64,000 nt of DNA, taken from Croceitalea sp947503285. Its GTDB lineage: Bacteria; Bacteroidota; Bacteroidia; Flavobacteriales; Flavobacteriaceae. Position 1 is the first letter of the stretch, and each line of letters begins with the position of its first letter. The stretch spans positions 977,686 through 1,041,685 of the forward strand of contig NZ_BTGQ01000002.1 of NCBI RefSeq assembly GCF_036985505.1. The letters are read 5' to 3'. Made by a program: the position numbers and the translations under genes. The notes below the pieces were generated by a model. It searched no databases, was not told the origin of the DNA, and saw only the letters and a program-made list of their open reading frames with translations. Below, in pieces: positions 26,692-35,947 of the stretch.

Positions 26692-27498
26692 TCAATCCAA
26701 TTCCCTCACCCAAATGTTTCTGTAACTGACACGACTGTTGTCGCGATGATCCTGCAACTGTATGGGCGCTTTACCGTGAGGTATATTTTTTGGCCAACCA
26801 ATATATTCGGTGGTCCCTTCCAATTCATAATGGTCTTGGATCAAGACCCCATTGTGTATCACCGTAATCGTACCTGATTTCATTTTTTTACCGCTCATTC
26901 CGAACTCGGGGGCATGAAAAATGATGTCATAAGTATTCCACTCTCCTGTGGGTCTTGAGGCCATTGCCAGAGGAACTGACTGTTTATAAATAGCCCCTAC
27001 CTGACCGTTCACATAGGTATCATTGTCGTTATTATCTAAAATCTGCACCTCATACCTGCTTTGCAGAAATACACCACTATTCGCCCTATTCTGGCCATCA
27101 GCTTTTACTTCGGCGGGGGATTTCCATTCCAAGTGCAATTGTACACTACCGAAATTTCTTTTGGTTTGAATAAACCCTGCTTGGTCCTTTACAGTCATGC
27201 TACCATCTTTATTGAGATGCCATTGCACCGCCGTGCTATCGGCTACATGTACCCATTCATCAAAACCACTGCCGTCAAAAAGAATGATGGCATCACTCGG
27301 CACCCCGTTCCCATTGACCGTTACCTTCGGTGGAACGGGCTCATAAACTTCAGTGGCCTCGGGCTTGGTGGGTTCTTCACCAACATATTTTTCAGCGGCC
27401 ACAGTTTGTTCAGTATCTTCTGCACTTTTGGTTTTAACCTGTTTACAGGCATTTGATACGGTCAAAGCAGCAATAAGGATGAAAAAGATTTTTTTCAT
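26692..27498 (-). CDS. DUF1080 (3-keto-disaccharide hydrolase fold) lipoprotein
   Basis: A 268-residue exported lipoprotein with lipobox SNAC at about residue 18. The linker rich in Glu and Pro (about 20-60) is followed by the DUF1080 jelly-roll domain (ILFDGSGFDEWVH, SGVFLQSRYEVQILDN, TGEWNTYDIIFHAPEF, IQLQDHRDNSRVSYRNIWVREL). The domain is now linked to hydrolysis of 3-keto glycosides. It lies 112 bases downstream of a second DUF1080 gene and a TIM-barrel isomerase, consistent with a shared pathway. Confidence 0.88.
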   Translation of the reverse strand: MKKIFFILIAALTVSNACKQVKTKSAEDTEQTVAAEKYVGEEPTKPEATEVYEPVPPKVTVNGNGVPSDAIILFDGSGFDEWVHVADSTAVQWHLNKDGSMTVKDQAGFIQTKRNFGSVQLHLEWKSPAEVKADGQNRANSGVFLQSRYEVQILDNNDNDTYVNGQVGAIYKQSVPLAMASRPTGEWNTYDIIFHAPEFGMSGKKMKSGTITVIHNGVLIQDHYELEGTTEYIGWPKNIPHGKAPIQLQDHRDNSRVSYRNIWVRELD

Positions 27499-27610
27499 GA
27501 AATGGTTTTCGAAATAATACTATTCGGTTAATTCAATACGTGCATAAGATGACAACAAGGCTTAATAACTACTACATGAGCAGCCTTCGTATTGCAAACT
27601 TTATACTTTG

Positions 27611-28354
27611 TTAGAGTTCTTTTACTTTAATATTTCGATAGGCCACGATATCGCCGTGATCCTGCAGACCAATTTTACCGGTGGTATAGTTTCCAAATCC
27701 TTCCCAATCGGCAAATTTTGACTTGGCTACCATGGCATCCCAGGCTTCACCATGTACAGGGAATTCCACGATTTTCTCCCCATTGAGTACTACGCTCCCC
27801 GCATTGGTGTCATGGTCAATCGTTATTACACAAGTATTCCATTCTCCTACGGGTTTCACCACATCTTTACTTGGAGCGATCATGTCATATAAGGCTCCTG
27901 CTTGATGCGTAGTGCCATTTTTTGCATCGGGGTGGGCGATATTATCCAAAACCTGTATTTCTGGTCCAGTTTCGTACGGTTGGCCATATTTCGCATCCTC
28001 ATAAACCCCCCAGAATATTCCACTATTGCTTCCTTCATTTACCTTCCACTCCAATGACAATACGAAATTGGTGTATTCCTTATCCGTAACAATATTATAA
28101 CTCTCACCATTTCGCCCTTTTGGTGGGTAGAATACCATGGCGCCATCTTCCAATTTCCAAACATTGGATACTTCATCACTTAAGTATCCATGCCAACCGT
28201 CAAATGAACTTCCATCAAAAAGGACTTGCCAGTCATTTGACACCTTTTCAACGTTTTCTTCAACGGCGAGTTCTTCTTGAACCACCTCTTGTTTTTTAGT
28301 TTGTTTGCAAGCGAAAAATGATAACGCCAGTGCAATTACGGTCAACTGTTTCAT
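27611..28354 (-). CDS. DUF1080 (3-keto-disaccharide hydrolase fold) lipoprotein
   Basis: A 247-residue lipoprotein (lipobox FFAC near residue 16) with a DUF1080 domain from about residue 40 (VLFDGSSFDGWHGYL, NSGIFWGVYEDAKYG, GPEIQVLDNIAHPDA, ATGKIGLQDHGD-like end). It overlaps the upstream isomerase gene by four bases (ATGA), so the two are co-translated. It differs clearly from the neighbouring DUF1080 protein, suggesting different substrates rather than a recent duplication. Confidence 0.9.
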   Translation of the reverse strand: MKQLTVIALALSFFACKQTKKQEVVQEELAVEENVEKVSNDWQVLFDGSSFDGWHGYLSDEVSNVWKLEDGAMVFYPPKGRNGESYNIVTDKEYTNFVLSLEWKVNEGSNSGIFWGVYEDAKYGQPYETGPEIQVLDNIAHPDAKNGTTHQAGALYDMIAPSKDVVKPVGEWNTCVITIDHDTNAGSVVLNGEKIVEFPVHGEAWDAMVAKSKFADWEGFGNYTTGKIGLQDHGDIVAYRNIKVKEL

Positions 28355-29403
28355 AATCCTAATATTTTTCTGAGTTCGTCTTTGTCAATCTCTGCGCCTG
28401 CAAAATCATCGAATGTTTTCTGTGTTGCCTCAATTATGTGGTCTTGAATAAACTTGGCCCCTTCCCTTGCCCCTTGTTCAGGGCTTTTTATACAACACTC
28501 CCATTCCATTACCGCCCAAACATCACAACCGTATTGTGTTAGTTTAGAAAAAATCGTTTTAAAATCGATTTGGCCATCTCCTAAAGAACGGTACCGACCG
28601 GCACGATCACCCCAGTCATTATATCCCCCAAAAGCCCCTTTTTTTCCTGTGGGATTGAATTCAGAATCTTTAACGTGGAATGATTTTATAAATTCATGAT
28701 AATGATCGATATAACTGATATAATCTAGCTGTTGTAGTACAAAATGGCTTGGGTCATAAAGTATGTTTACACGTTTATGGTTTCCGGTTGCCGCTAAAAA
28801 ACGCTCAAAAGTATCCCCATCATGCAAGTCTTCACCAGGATGGATTTCATAGCAGACATCGACCCCTTCTTTATCAAAGTGGTTTAAAATGGGCATCCAA
28901 CGCTTCGCCAATTCCTCAAAACCCATTTCGACCAAACCTGCTGGCCGTTGTGGCCACGGATGCATCGTATGCCAAAGCAGTGCCCCTGAAAATGTGGCAT
29001 GGGCGTTGATACCCAATCTACGACTGGCAGTGGCTGCCTTTTTTACGGTTTCAACGGCCCAGGCGGTACGTTCTTTGGGTTTTCCCTTCAGTTCATCAGG
29101 TGCAAAATTGTCGAACATCAAATCATAGGCAGGGTGCACCGCGACCAGTTGCCCCTGAAGATGGGTTGATAGCTCGGTAATCTCAAGACCATAAGAATTT
29201 ACCTTTCCCTTCAATTCATCACAGTAATCTTGACTCTCTGCGGCTTTGTCGAGGTCGATTAAAAACGATTCCCAAGTAGGAATCTGAATTCCTTTATACC
29301 CCAAATCAGCGGCCCACTTGCACATGCCGTCCAAAGAATTGAATGGTGCCTTACTATCTACAAACTGCGCCAGAAAAACAGCTGGTCCCTTAATTGTCTT
29401 CAT
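28351..29403 (-). CDS. sugar phosphate isomerase/epimerase family protein (TIM barrel)
   Basis: A 350-residue cytoplasmic protein without a signal peptide. It has the xylose-isomerase-like TIM barrel: DLGYKGIQIPTW, GVDVCYEIHPGEDLHDGD, VNILYDPSHFVLQQLDY and SFHVKDSEF carry the usual metal-binding Glu, Asp and His residues. Members act on keto sugars as isomerases or epimerases. It heads a minus-strand operon with two DUF1080 lipoproteins and is divergent from a GMC oxidoreductase, fitting a role in 3-keto-sugar processing. Confidence 0.85.
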   Translation of the reverse strand: MKTIKGPAVFLAQFVDSKAPFNSLDGMCKWAADLGYKGIQIPTWESFLIDLDKAAESQDYCDELKGKVNSYGLEITELSTHLQGQLVAVHPAYDLMFDNFAPDELKGKPKERTAWAVETVKKAATASRRLGINAHATFSGALLWHTMHPWPQRPAGLVEMGFEELAKRWMPILNHFDKEGVDVCYEIHPGEDLHDGDTFERFLAATGNHKRVNILYDPSHFVLQQLDYISYIDHYHEFIKSFHVKDSEFNPTGKKGAFGGYNDWGDRAGRYRSLGDGQIDFKTIFSKLTQYGCDVWAVMEWECCIKSPEQGAREGAKFIQDHIIEATQKTFDDFAGAEIDKDELRKILGL

Positions 29404-29543
29404 TTAAATTGGTTTTTGATACGATACATCCCTACAAATTTTAGGAATAATCAACTATATTTAAGAAATAAATTAATTTATCTGAATTTTCGCTTTACAT
29501 AGCCATAAATATAGCGATTAGATAAGAACTAAATAACTCTATT

Positions 29544-31247
29544 GTGAATCAAAATACTGTTTATGATGCCATTGTGGTCGGAACCGGAATCACGGGTGGC
29601 TGGGCAGCCAAGGAGCTTTGTGAAAATGGATTAAAAACACTGGTCTTGGAACGAGGCCCAATGGTCAGACACATTGAGGACTATAAAACCATGCATGACG
29701 ATCCTTGGGATTATAAATTTCGAGGGGAATTGTCAAGGGATGATAAGAAAAAATACCATAAACAGCTTCGGGTAGGATGGGCACCTACCGAAGATTCTAA
29801 ACACTTTTTCGTCAATGACCTTGAACATCCGTATCAAGAGACCAAACGATTTGATTGGATACGTGGGTACCAAGTCGGGGGACGTTCACTTACTTGGGGG
29901 CGGCAAAGTTACCGATGGAGTGATATCGATTTTGAAGCCAATCTAAAAGATGGTATGGGTGTCGATTGGCCCGTTCGTTACAAGGATATTTCACCATGGT
30001 ATGATAAAGTGGAACGTTATATTGGGGTCAGTGGCCAAAATCTAGGATTGAGACAGTTGCCTGATGGTAAATTTCTACCTCCCATGCAACTCAGCTGTGT
30101 CGAACAGGATCTGCAAAAGGCAATCGACGATAAATTCGAAGACGATCGACTACTTACCATAGGCAGGGTCGCCCATATCACTGAGAATACTACCGAATTT
30201 AAAGGCAGGGGACCTTGTCAATATCGAGATCGATGCTGGAGGGGATGTCCCTTTGGAGGATATTTCAGCAGCAACTCATCAACCTTGCCTGCTGCCGAAC
30301 GAACCGGAAATATGACCTTACGGCCAAATTCAATCGTACATGAAGTAGTATATGACGAAACGACGAAAAAGGCAACCGGGGTCAAAATTATTGATGCTGA
30401 AACCCATGAAAAATTGGAATTCAAGGGGAAAATTGTTTTTCTATGTGCTTCGGCCATGGCCTCTGTAGGTATTCTATTCCAGTCAAAATCAAAAAGCTTC
30501 CCGAACGGAATAGGCAACAATTATGATGAGTTGGGCCGAAATATAATGGACCATCATTATGCCCTGGGTGCCAATGCAAGCACTGGGGAACATAGTAATA
30601 GGTACCATAAAGGACGAAGGCCCAATGGCTTTTACATTCCACGGTTCGTAAACCTTGACGAAAAAACCAAACGCAAAGACTTTTTAAGGGGGTTCGGCTA
30701 TCAAGGCAATTCAAGTAGAAGCGATTGGTCAGAATCCATAGCAGAGGCCGGTTATGGCAATAACTTAAAAGCTGCAATACTCAAGCCGGGTAATTGGCAG
30801 ATAGGGGTATATGGCTTTGGTGAGATGCTGCCCTATCACGATAACCGGGTGACCTTAAGTCGCGATAAAAAAGACCAATGGGGTCTGCCACAGCTTGACT
30901 TTGATGTGGAGTTCAAAGAAAACGAATATAAAATGCGGGAGGCCATCAAAGAAGAGGCCGTAGCGATGTTAAAGGCAGCCAATTTCGAAAATATAGAACC
31001 CTATGATAAGGAAACCGGCCCAGGACTTGGTATTCATGAAATGGGTGGTGCACGTATGGGGTGGAATCCGCGGACTTCGGTAGTGAACAAACACAATCAA
31101 GTTCATGATGTACCGAATATTTATGTGACCGATGGTGCATTTATGACCTCTGCGGCATGTGTCAACCCATCATTGACCTATATGGCATTCACCGCCCGTG
31201 CAGCCAACCATGCCGCAGAGCAGTTCAAATTAGGAAAATTCGCTTAA
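29544..31247 (+). CDS. GMC family oxidoreductase (probable glucoside 3-dehydrogenase, large subunit)
   Basis: A 567-residue flavoprotein that starts at GTG. The FAD-binding motif GTGITGGWAAKE is at the N-terminus and the C-terminal GMC signatures are HEMGGARMG and the His/Asn region ACVNPSLT. Three cysteines at 225, 231 and 235 (CX5CX3CP) could hold an iron-sulfur cluster, as in FAD-dependent sugar dehydrogenases. It is closely related to the gene at 37091-38809 but lacks an adjacent small subunit. It may share the small subunit at 38809-39462. No signal peptide; export as a hitch-hiker would need that partner. Confidence 0.88.
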   Translation: MNQNTVYDAIVVGTGITGGWAAKELCENGLKTLVLERGPMVRHIEDYKTMHDDPWDYKFRGELSRDDKKKYHKQLRVGWAPTEDSKHFFVNDLEHPYQETKRFDWIRGYQVGGRSLTWGRQSYRWSDIDFEANLKDGMGVDWPVRYKDISPWYDKVERYIGVSGQNLGLRQLPDGKFLPPMQLSCVEQDLQKAIDDKFEDDRLLTIGRVAHITENTTEFKGRGPCQYRDRCWRGCPFGGYFSSNSSTLPAAERTGNMTLRPNSIVHEVVYDETTKKATGVKIIDAETHEKLEFKGKIVFLCASAMASVGILFQSKSKSFPNGIGNNYDELGRNIMDHHYALGANASTGEHSNRYHKGRRPNGFYIPRFVNLDEKTKRKDFLRGFGYQGNSSRSDWSESIAEAGYGNNLKAAILKPGNWQIGVYGFGEMLPYHDNRVTLSRDKKDQWGLPQLDFDVEFKENEYKMREAIKEEAVAMLKAANFENIEPYDKETGPGLGIHEMGGARMGWNPRTSVVNKHNQVHDVPNIYVTDGAFMTSAACVNPSLTYMAFTARAANHAAEQFKLGKFA

Positions 31248-31262
31248 TCAATCAGTACTTAA

Positions 31263-31721
31263 ATGGATAACGCTTCGGCCAGGAACCTCTGGGGGGACTT
31301 TTTAGACAAACACACTGAATTTGCTTTTGCAAAAGCCCCTGAAGTAGGGTATTTTGGCGACAATGAAAACGATGCCAACACCCTTGCAGAACTGGCGGTA
31401 AAAGAAATAAAAAGGGCCACCTCGCCCTCTTTATTGGGTATACAGCTTCGAGAAGAGCCCCTGCCAAAAATCGATGATTTTTTTATCGTTACCGATTGGG
31501 AAGGTACAGCAAAATGCATTGTCAAAATCACTTCTGTAAAAATGATGCCCTATTTTTCAGTCCATGCGGAACACGCACGACTAGAAGGGGAAGGCGATAA
31601 AAGCCTTGAATACTGGAAAAAGGTTCATTGGGAATATTACACGCGTGAACTAGCGGAATTCAATCGTAGACCACTTGAAAGTATGATCGTTGTTTTTGTG
31701 CAGTTTGAAAAAGTCTTTTAA
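31263..31721 (+). CDS. ASCH domain-containing protein
   Basis: A 152-residue cytoplasmic protein with the ASCH fold, a PUA-like RNA-binding beta barrel. Recognisable are the strand LLGIQLREEPLPKIDDFFIV, the GTAKCIVKITSV strand and the C-terminal EYWKKVHWEYY with MIVVFVQFEKVF. It begins 15 bases after the GMC gene and may be co-transcribed, though a functional link to sugar oxidation is not evident. A terminator follows. Confidence 0.82.
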   Translation: MDNASARNLWGDFLDKHTEFAFAKAPEVGYFGDNENDANTLAELAVKEIKRATSPSLLGIQLREEPLPKIDDFFIVTDWEGTAKCIVKITSVKMMPYFSVHAEHARLEGEGDKSLEYWKKVHWEYYTRELAEFNRRPLESMIVVFVQFEKVF

Positions 31722-31728
31722 AAAGAAA

Positions 31729-31750
31729 ATGGCCGCTTAAAAGCGGCCAT
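31729..31750. terminator. terminator hairpin between convergent genes
   Basis: ATGGCCGCTT (31729-31738) and AAGCGGCCAT (31741-31750) are exact reverse complements with a 2-base centre. Read on the minus strand it is followed by TTTTCTTTTT, so it mainly ends the five-gene operon 36949-31781. Confidence 0.88.
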
Positions 31751-31780
31751 CCTATATTTGAGGCAGGTTCAGGATAACCG

Positions 31781-32917
31781 CTAATCCAACGTTATCCAAA
31801 CGTTTCCTTGTTTATGTGATGCCACGGTGCTTTCAATAAAGTTCATTCCGCGCACACCGTCGGTCATCGTAGGGAACTCCCCATCATTGTACTTTTCGCC
31901 ACGTATGGCCTTGGCCGCACCTAAATAAATATTGGCCATGGAATCAAAGATACCCTCAGGATGGCCAGGAGGCAACTTTGTACCTGCCAATGACAATGCC
32001 GAATTGTAGGCATGACCGGGCTTATAGATTTGCGTAGGTTCCGTATCGCTCATCTTATACAGAAAATTAGGGCGCTCTTGTTCCCATCTGAAAGCTCCCT
32101 TTTCGCCATATATCGCTATGGCCAAGCCATTCTCTTCCCCTGTTGCGACCTGGCTAGAACGGATTACCCCCTTTACATGGGTATCCATTCTCACCAAAAC
32201 GGTGCCATCTACGTCCATTTGATTGTCTTCGTACAAATAATTGAAATCACAAAGCAACGATTTTACTTGTAGCCCTGTGGTGTACTCCAAAAGGTTGAAG
32301 GCGTGTACCCCAATATCGCCCATACATGAACTGATACCTGCCTTTGTGGGATCCAATCGCCAAACAGATGAACGCTTTTCTTTGTCATGTATGATCGGAT
32401 TGATCCAGCCCTGATAATATCTCGCATCCACTTTATGGATCCTTCCCAGTGCACCGGCCTTTATCATTTCACGCATTTGACGTACCATAGGGTAACCGGT
32501 ATACGTGTGTGTCAACGCAAAGACTTTTCCTGATTTTTGATGTGCCGCCTCCAATTCCTTCGCTTCTGCATAGTTCATGGTCATCGGTTTCTCGCAGATT
32601 ACATGAAACCCGTTATCCAATAGTTTTTTCGCCATCGGAAAGTGCAGGAAGTTCGGGGTCTGTACCGAACAGACCTGAATACGTTCGTCTTCTGAAAGTT
32701 TTAGTTCTTCTTCGATAAGCGTATCAAAGTCTTTGTAAATTCTGTTGGTCGGTATATCGATCTCTTTTGCAAAGTCAATACTTTCTTGAAGTTCTGGACT
32801 GAATACGGCGCCCACGATTTCATAATTGTCATTGATGTGTGCCGCAACGCGATGCAGTACTCCGATTAGGGAATCACCTCCGCCCCCTAAAATTCCTAGT
32901 TTTATTTTTTTTGGCAT
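31781..32917 (-). CDS. Gfo/Idh/MocA family oxidoreductase
   Basis: A 378-residue NAD(P)-dependent dehydrogenase. The Rossmann start reads KLGILGGGGDSLIGVLHR and the catalytic EKP motif appears as CEKPMTMNYAEAKELE. The C-terminal alpha/beta domain contains HAFNLLEYTTGL. The start MPKKIKLGILG is preferred to a codon nine residues upstream. It ends a minus-strand operon with two MFS transporters, DinB and an isomerase, so it is probably part of the sugar pathway, where related enzymes oxidise or reduce C3 of glycosides. Confidence 0.9.
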   Translation of the reverse strand: MPKKIKLGILGGGGDSLIGVLHRVAAHINDNYEIVGAVFSPELQESIDFAKEIDIPTNRIYKDFDTLIEEELKLSEDERIQVCSVQTPNFLHFPMAKKLLDNGFHVICEKPMTMNYAEAKELEAAHQKSGKVFALTHTYTGYPMVRQMREMIKAGALGRIHKVDARYYQGWINPIIHDKEKRSSVWRLDPTKAGISSCMGDIGVHAFNLLEYTTGLQVKSLLCDFNYLYEDNQMDVDGTVLVRMDTHVKGVIRSSQVATGEENGLAIAIYGEKGAFRWEQERPNFLYKMSDTEPTQIYKPGHAYNSALSLAGTKLPPGHPEGIFDSMANIYLGAAKAIRGEKYNDGEFPTMTDGVRGMNFIESTVASHKQGNVWITLD

Positions 32918-32956
32918 TATTTTGATTTTCTGATGATAATTCAATTAAGGGTTACT

Positions 32957-34180
32957 CTATGCAGGTTCTTGATGGATCCTGCTTTTTTCGATTCGCTTTC
33001 GTAACACGAATAAGATTCCGAATAAGACTACCAAAGTTAATGGAAAATAGACCATAAAACCCAGTACGGCCCTACCGGCCTCGATATCTGCCAGTTCACC
33101 GACAAGGCCCGTATTGAGGGCATTTGCTTTCTCAGCATCTAGCCGAGAGCCAATAATGGGGTTCCAAATTGAGGTGGCGAACATTCCTGCCCCACCCATC
33201 AAAGACATTCCTAAAGCACCCGTCTTAGAGGTATATTCTGAAGTAAACCCGATCATAGTAGGCCAGAAATAACAGACCCCCAACGCAAAGAGTGCAGCGG
33301 CCACATATATCATTCCCCCCTCAGAGATGCTCATAAAATAAATAGCGGTTGCCGTAATGATCGCAGACATGAACAGCACTCCTATCGGATTTAATCGATG
33401 TACGATCGGGCCGGCAAAAAAACGCCCTAAGGCCATGATACCGGTGACCAAAGCCAAAACCAACATTGGGCTAGCCCCTGATTTACCTAAAATGGTCTCT
33501 ACCCACTGCTGTGGGATAAATTCAGAGGTCGCCGTTAAGGTCATACAGACCAACATAAAGATAAAGAGCGGATTGCCCAGCGCCTTGATATTAGAAGAGG
33601 TATTGGATTCGATATTCTCGCTTTCAGGAAACTTCTGGGTGAATACCAAAAAACCGTAGATCAAGGTCGGAATCAACATGGTCGCAATCTGCAATTGCCA
33701 CCCAAGACCGGCATCGGTCATAAATTTTGATACCAAAGAACCTATCACCAACCCACCCGGAAACCAAACATGGAACTTATTCAGCATGGCGGTTCTATTA
33801 TTGGTATACATATCGGCTATCATCGGGTTACAGGCTGCCTCAACAGATCCATTCGCAAAACCGATAAAAAAGGTCGAAATGATCAAGGTCCAAAATCCAC
33901 CGGCATAAATGGTCAATACCAATCCTAAAAGATGGCAGACAAAAGCGGTGATCAATAGTTTTTTGGGCCCAAGGGCATTGTATAACAATCCCCCGATGAG
34001 CATCGCCAACGGAAAGCCTAAAAAGGCCATACTATTGATGTAGCCAAGCTCTGTATTGTTAATTTCAAAATCAATACCGAGCTGTGTCAATATACCGGCC
34101 CTAATTGCGAATGTCATTGAAGTTACAACGAGTGAGATACAGGCTGCAAAAAAAAGTTTGTTTTTGTTAATATTCTCCAT
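32957..34180 (-). CDS. MFS transporter
   Basis: A 407-residue permease with 12 predicted membrane segments; loop motifs such as GGLLYNALGPKK between helices 2 and 3 identify the major facilitator superfamily. The sequence resembles sugar/organic-anion MFS proteins, but the substrate cannot be read from it. It lies 28 bases downstream of a second, unrelated MFS gene and 39 bases upstream of the Gfo/Idh gene. Confidence 0.85.
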   Translation of the reverse strand: MENINKNKLFFAACISLVVTSMTFAIRAGILTQLGIDFEINNTELGYINSMAFLGFPLAMLIGGLLYNALGPKKLLITAFVCHLLGLVLTIYAGGFWTLIISTFFIGFANGSVEAACNPMIADMYTNNRTAMLNKFHVWFPGGLVIGSLVSKFMTDAGLGWQLQIATMLIPTLIYGFLVFTQKFPESENIESNTSSNIKALGNPLFIFMLVCMTLTATSEFIPQQWVETILGKSGASPMLVLALVTGIMALGRFFAGPIVHRLNPIGVLFMSAIITATAIYFMSISEGGMIYVAAALFALGVCYFWPTMIGFTSEYTSKTGALGMSLMGGAGMFATSIWNPIIGSRLDAEKANALNTGLVGELADIEAGRAVLGFMVYFPLTLVVLFGILFVLRKRIEKSRIHQEPA

Positions 34181-34208
34181 CTATCATTTATTTAATTAGC
34201 AAAGTTGG

Positions 34209-35465
34209 TCATTGTTTGTATTCAATTTTTTCGTTTTTAAAGGTAAAGGCAAAAATCAAGAAGACGAGAAATGCAAACCCTGCGGGATACATCCAAATGG
34301 TCTGCCAATAATGCGCTCCTTCCTTTAAAAGATATAAATCCGTAATCTTTCCTGCAATCCAAAAACCGATCAGCATACCTACCCCATAAGTAGCTAGGGT
34401 AATCAGTCCCTGCGCTGCGCTTTTGTATTTTACACCTGCTTTTGTATCGGTATAAATCTGTCCCGAGACAAAAAAGAAATCATAGCATATTCCATGCAAT
34501 GCAATACCGATCAACAACATAAACGTGAGTTCATCAGGATTGCCATAGGCGAACAACAAATACCGTACCGTCCATGCGAACATTCCGGCCAGAATGGTCT
34601 TTTTAAATCCGTATTTGGTAAAAAAGAGCGGTAGCAGCAGCATAAACAATACTTCTGAAATCTGACCTATGGTCATCATTCCCGCAGGGCCAATTTCTGA
34701 GCCAAGCAGTCCTATGGAAGCTCCGATCTCGCCTAAAAACTGCCCCGCATGTTGGTAATAAAAAGCAAGGGGAATGCAAATCAGCACAGAGGTGATAAAG
34801 AATACCAAATAATTACTGTCCTTTAATAATTTTAGCGCGTCCAACCCTAAAATCGAGGATATGGATACCTTATCTTCTTTTGATACCCTTGGCGGCGTTT
34901 TCGGAAGTGAAAAACTAAAGACCCCCAAAATGGCAGACGCAATAGCCGTCATGAAAAAGGTGTTCTTCAGTGCACCATTTTGAATACTTTCAGGAGAATC
35001 CCACTTGAAAAGGATGCTGATAAACAACAACCCCGCCACGATCCACCCAATAGTACCGAATACCCTTATGAAGGCAAACTCTTTTGACGGGTCTTTCATT
35101 TGGTTGAACGACACTGAATTGACCAGTGCCAAAGTGGGCATATAAGCAATCATATACCCAAAAACGTATGGAACGAATGTTGCTATGTCAGCTGCATTGG
35201 CCATTTGGTACATCAAAATGGCGCCTATTAAATGCAAAATCCCCAAAATTCTTTCCGCATTGAAATAACGGTCAGCAATAAGTCCGATGATAAAAGGTGC
35301 TACTATAGCACCCCAAGATTGACTTGAATAGGCAAATGCAATATCGGCACCACTTGCCCCTAAAGTAGTTGGCAGGTAAATTCCTAAAGTCACGAACCAT
35401 CCTCCCCAAATGAAGAATTCCAAAAACATCATAAAAGATAATTGAAACTTGGTTTTTGTATTCAT
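34209..35465 (-). CDS. nucleoside-permease-like MFS transporter (NHS family)
   Basis: A 418-residue 12-helix permease. The N-terminus LSFMMFLEFFIWGGWFVTLG and the motif GLIADRYFNAERILG match the NupG/XapB group, which moves nucleosides in E. coli; many Bacteroidota members lie in sugar loci, so the true substrate may be a glycoside. It is flanked by DinB (14-base gap) and another MFS gene. Confidence 0.85.
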   Translation of the reverse strand: MNTKTKFQLSFMMFLEFFIWGGWFVTLGIYLPTTLGASGADIAFAYSSQSWGAIVAPFIIGLIADRYFNAERILGILHLIGAILMYQMANAADIATFVPYVFGYMIAYMPTLALVNSVSFNQMKDPSKEFAFIRVFGTIGWIVAGLLFISILFKWDSPESIQNGALKNTFFMTAIASAILGVFSFSLPKTPPRVSKEDKVSISSILGLDALKLLKDSNYLVFFITSVLICIPLAFYYQHAGQFLGEIGASIGLLGSEIGPAGMMTIGQISEVLFMLLLPLFFTKYGFKKTILAGMFAWTVRYLLFAYGNPDELTFMLLIGIALHGICYDFFFVSGQIYTDTKAGVKYKSAAQGLITLATYGVGMLIGFWIAGKITDLYLLKEGAHYWQTIWMYPAGFAFLVFLIFAFTFKNEKIEYKQ

Positions 35466-35479
35466 GATGAAGGCTTGTA

Positions 35480-35923
35480 TTATCTTTTATAAAAAATGTA
35501 ATCCAGTTTTTCAGGTGCGATGCCATTTGTCCTGTAACCTGCCAGTATCTGACCTCTATGATGTGTGGAATGATTGATGATATGGAATAGAATATCTTTC
35601 AAATCATTGGCAAAAACACGCCCCTCCGTAGTTTCATAATCAATACGCTTATTAAAATCATCGGTATTTCTGATAATCTCAAAAGTCGTTCTTTGATTTT
35701 CGTAATGAATATCTTCCCAATGTTTGATATCATGAATATGCCAGACATCATATTCATGCTTAACGCCTTGTACTCTTCTATTCCAAATATGATGGGCGTT
35801 TAAGAGATGACTGAAAAGTCTAGTACTATCTTTAGGAATATCCTTAAGCGCATGGGCTTGCTCAATGAGCTTTTTATTGCAAAAAAAATTATAGTCAAAA
35901 AGTTGATTAAAAAACACTTTCAT
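35480..35923 (-). CDS. DinB family protein
   Basis: A 147-residue four-helix-bundle protein of the DinB/YfiT superfamily. The three-His metal site is visible as the His in SHLLNAHHIWNRR and the pair in HIINHSTHHRGQILAGY. Such proteins are often metal-dependent thiol transferases or have unknown roles. It sits inside an operon of sugar-metabolism genes, whose link to DinB is unclear. A CAAGT microrepeat lies between it and the upstream gene. Confidence 0.88.
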   Translation of the reverse strand: MKVFFNQLFDYNFFCNKKLIEQAHALKDIPKDSTRLFSHLLNAHHIWNRRVQGVKHEYDVWHIHDIKHWEDIHYENQRTTFEIIRNTDDFNKRIDYETTEGRVFANDLKDILFHIINHSTHHRGQILAGYRTNGIAPEKLDYIFYKR

Positions 35924-35947
35924 ACGCTTGTAGACTTGATACTTGAG

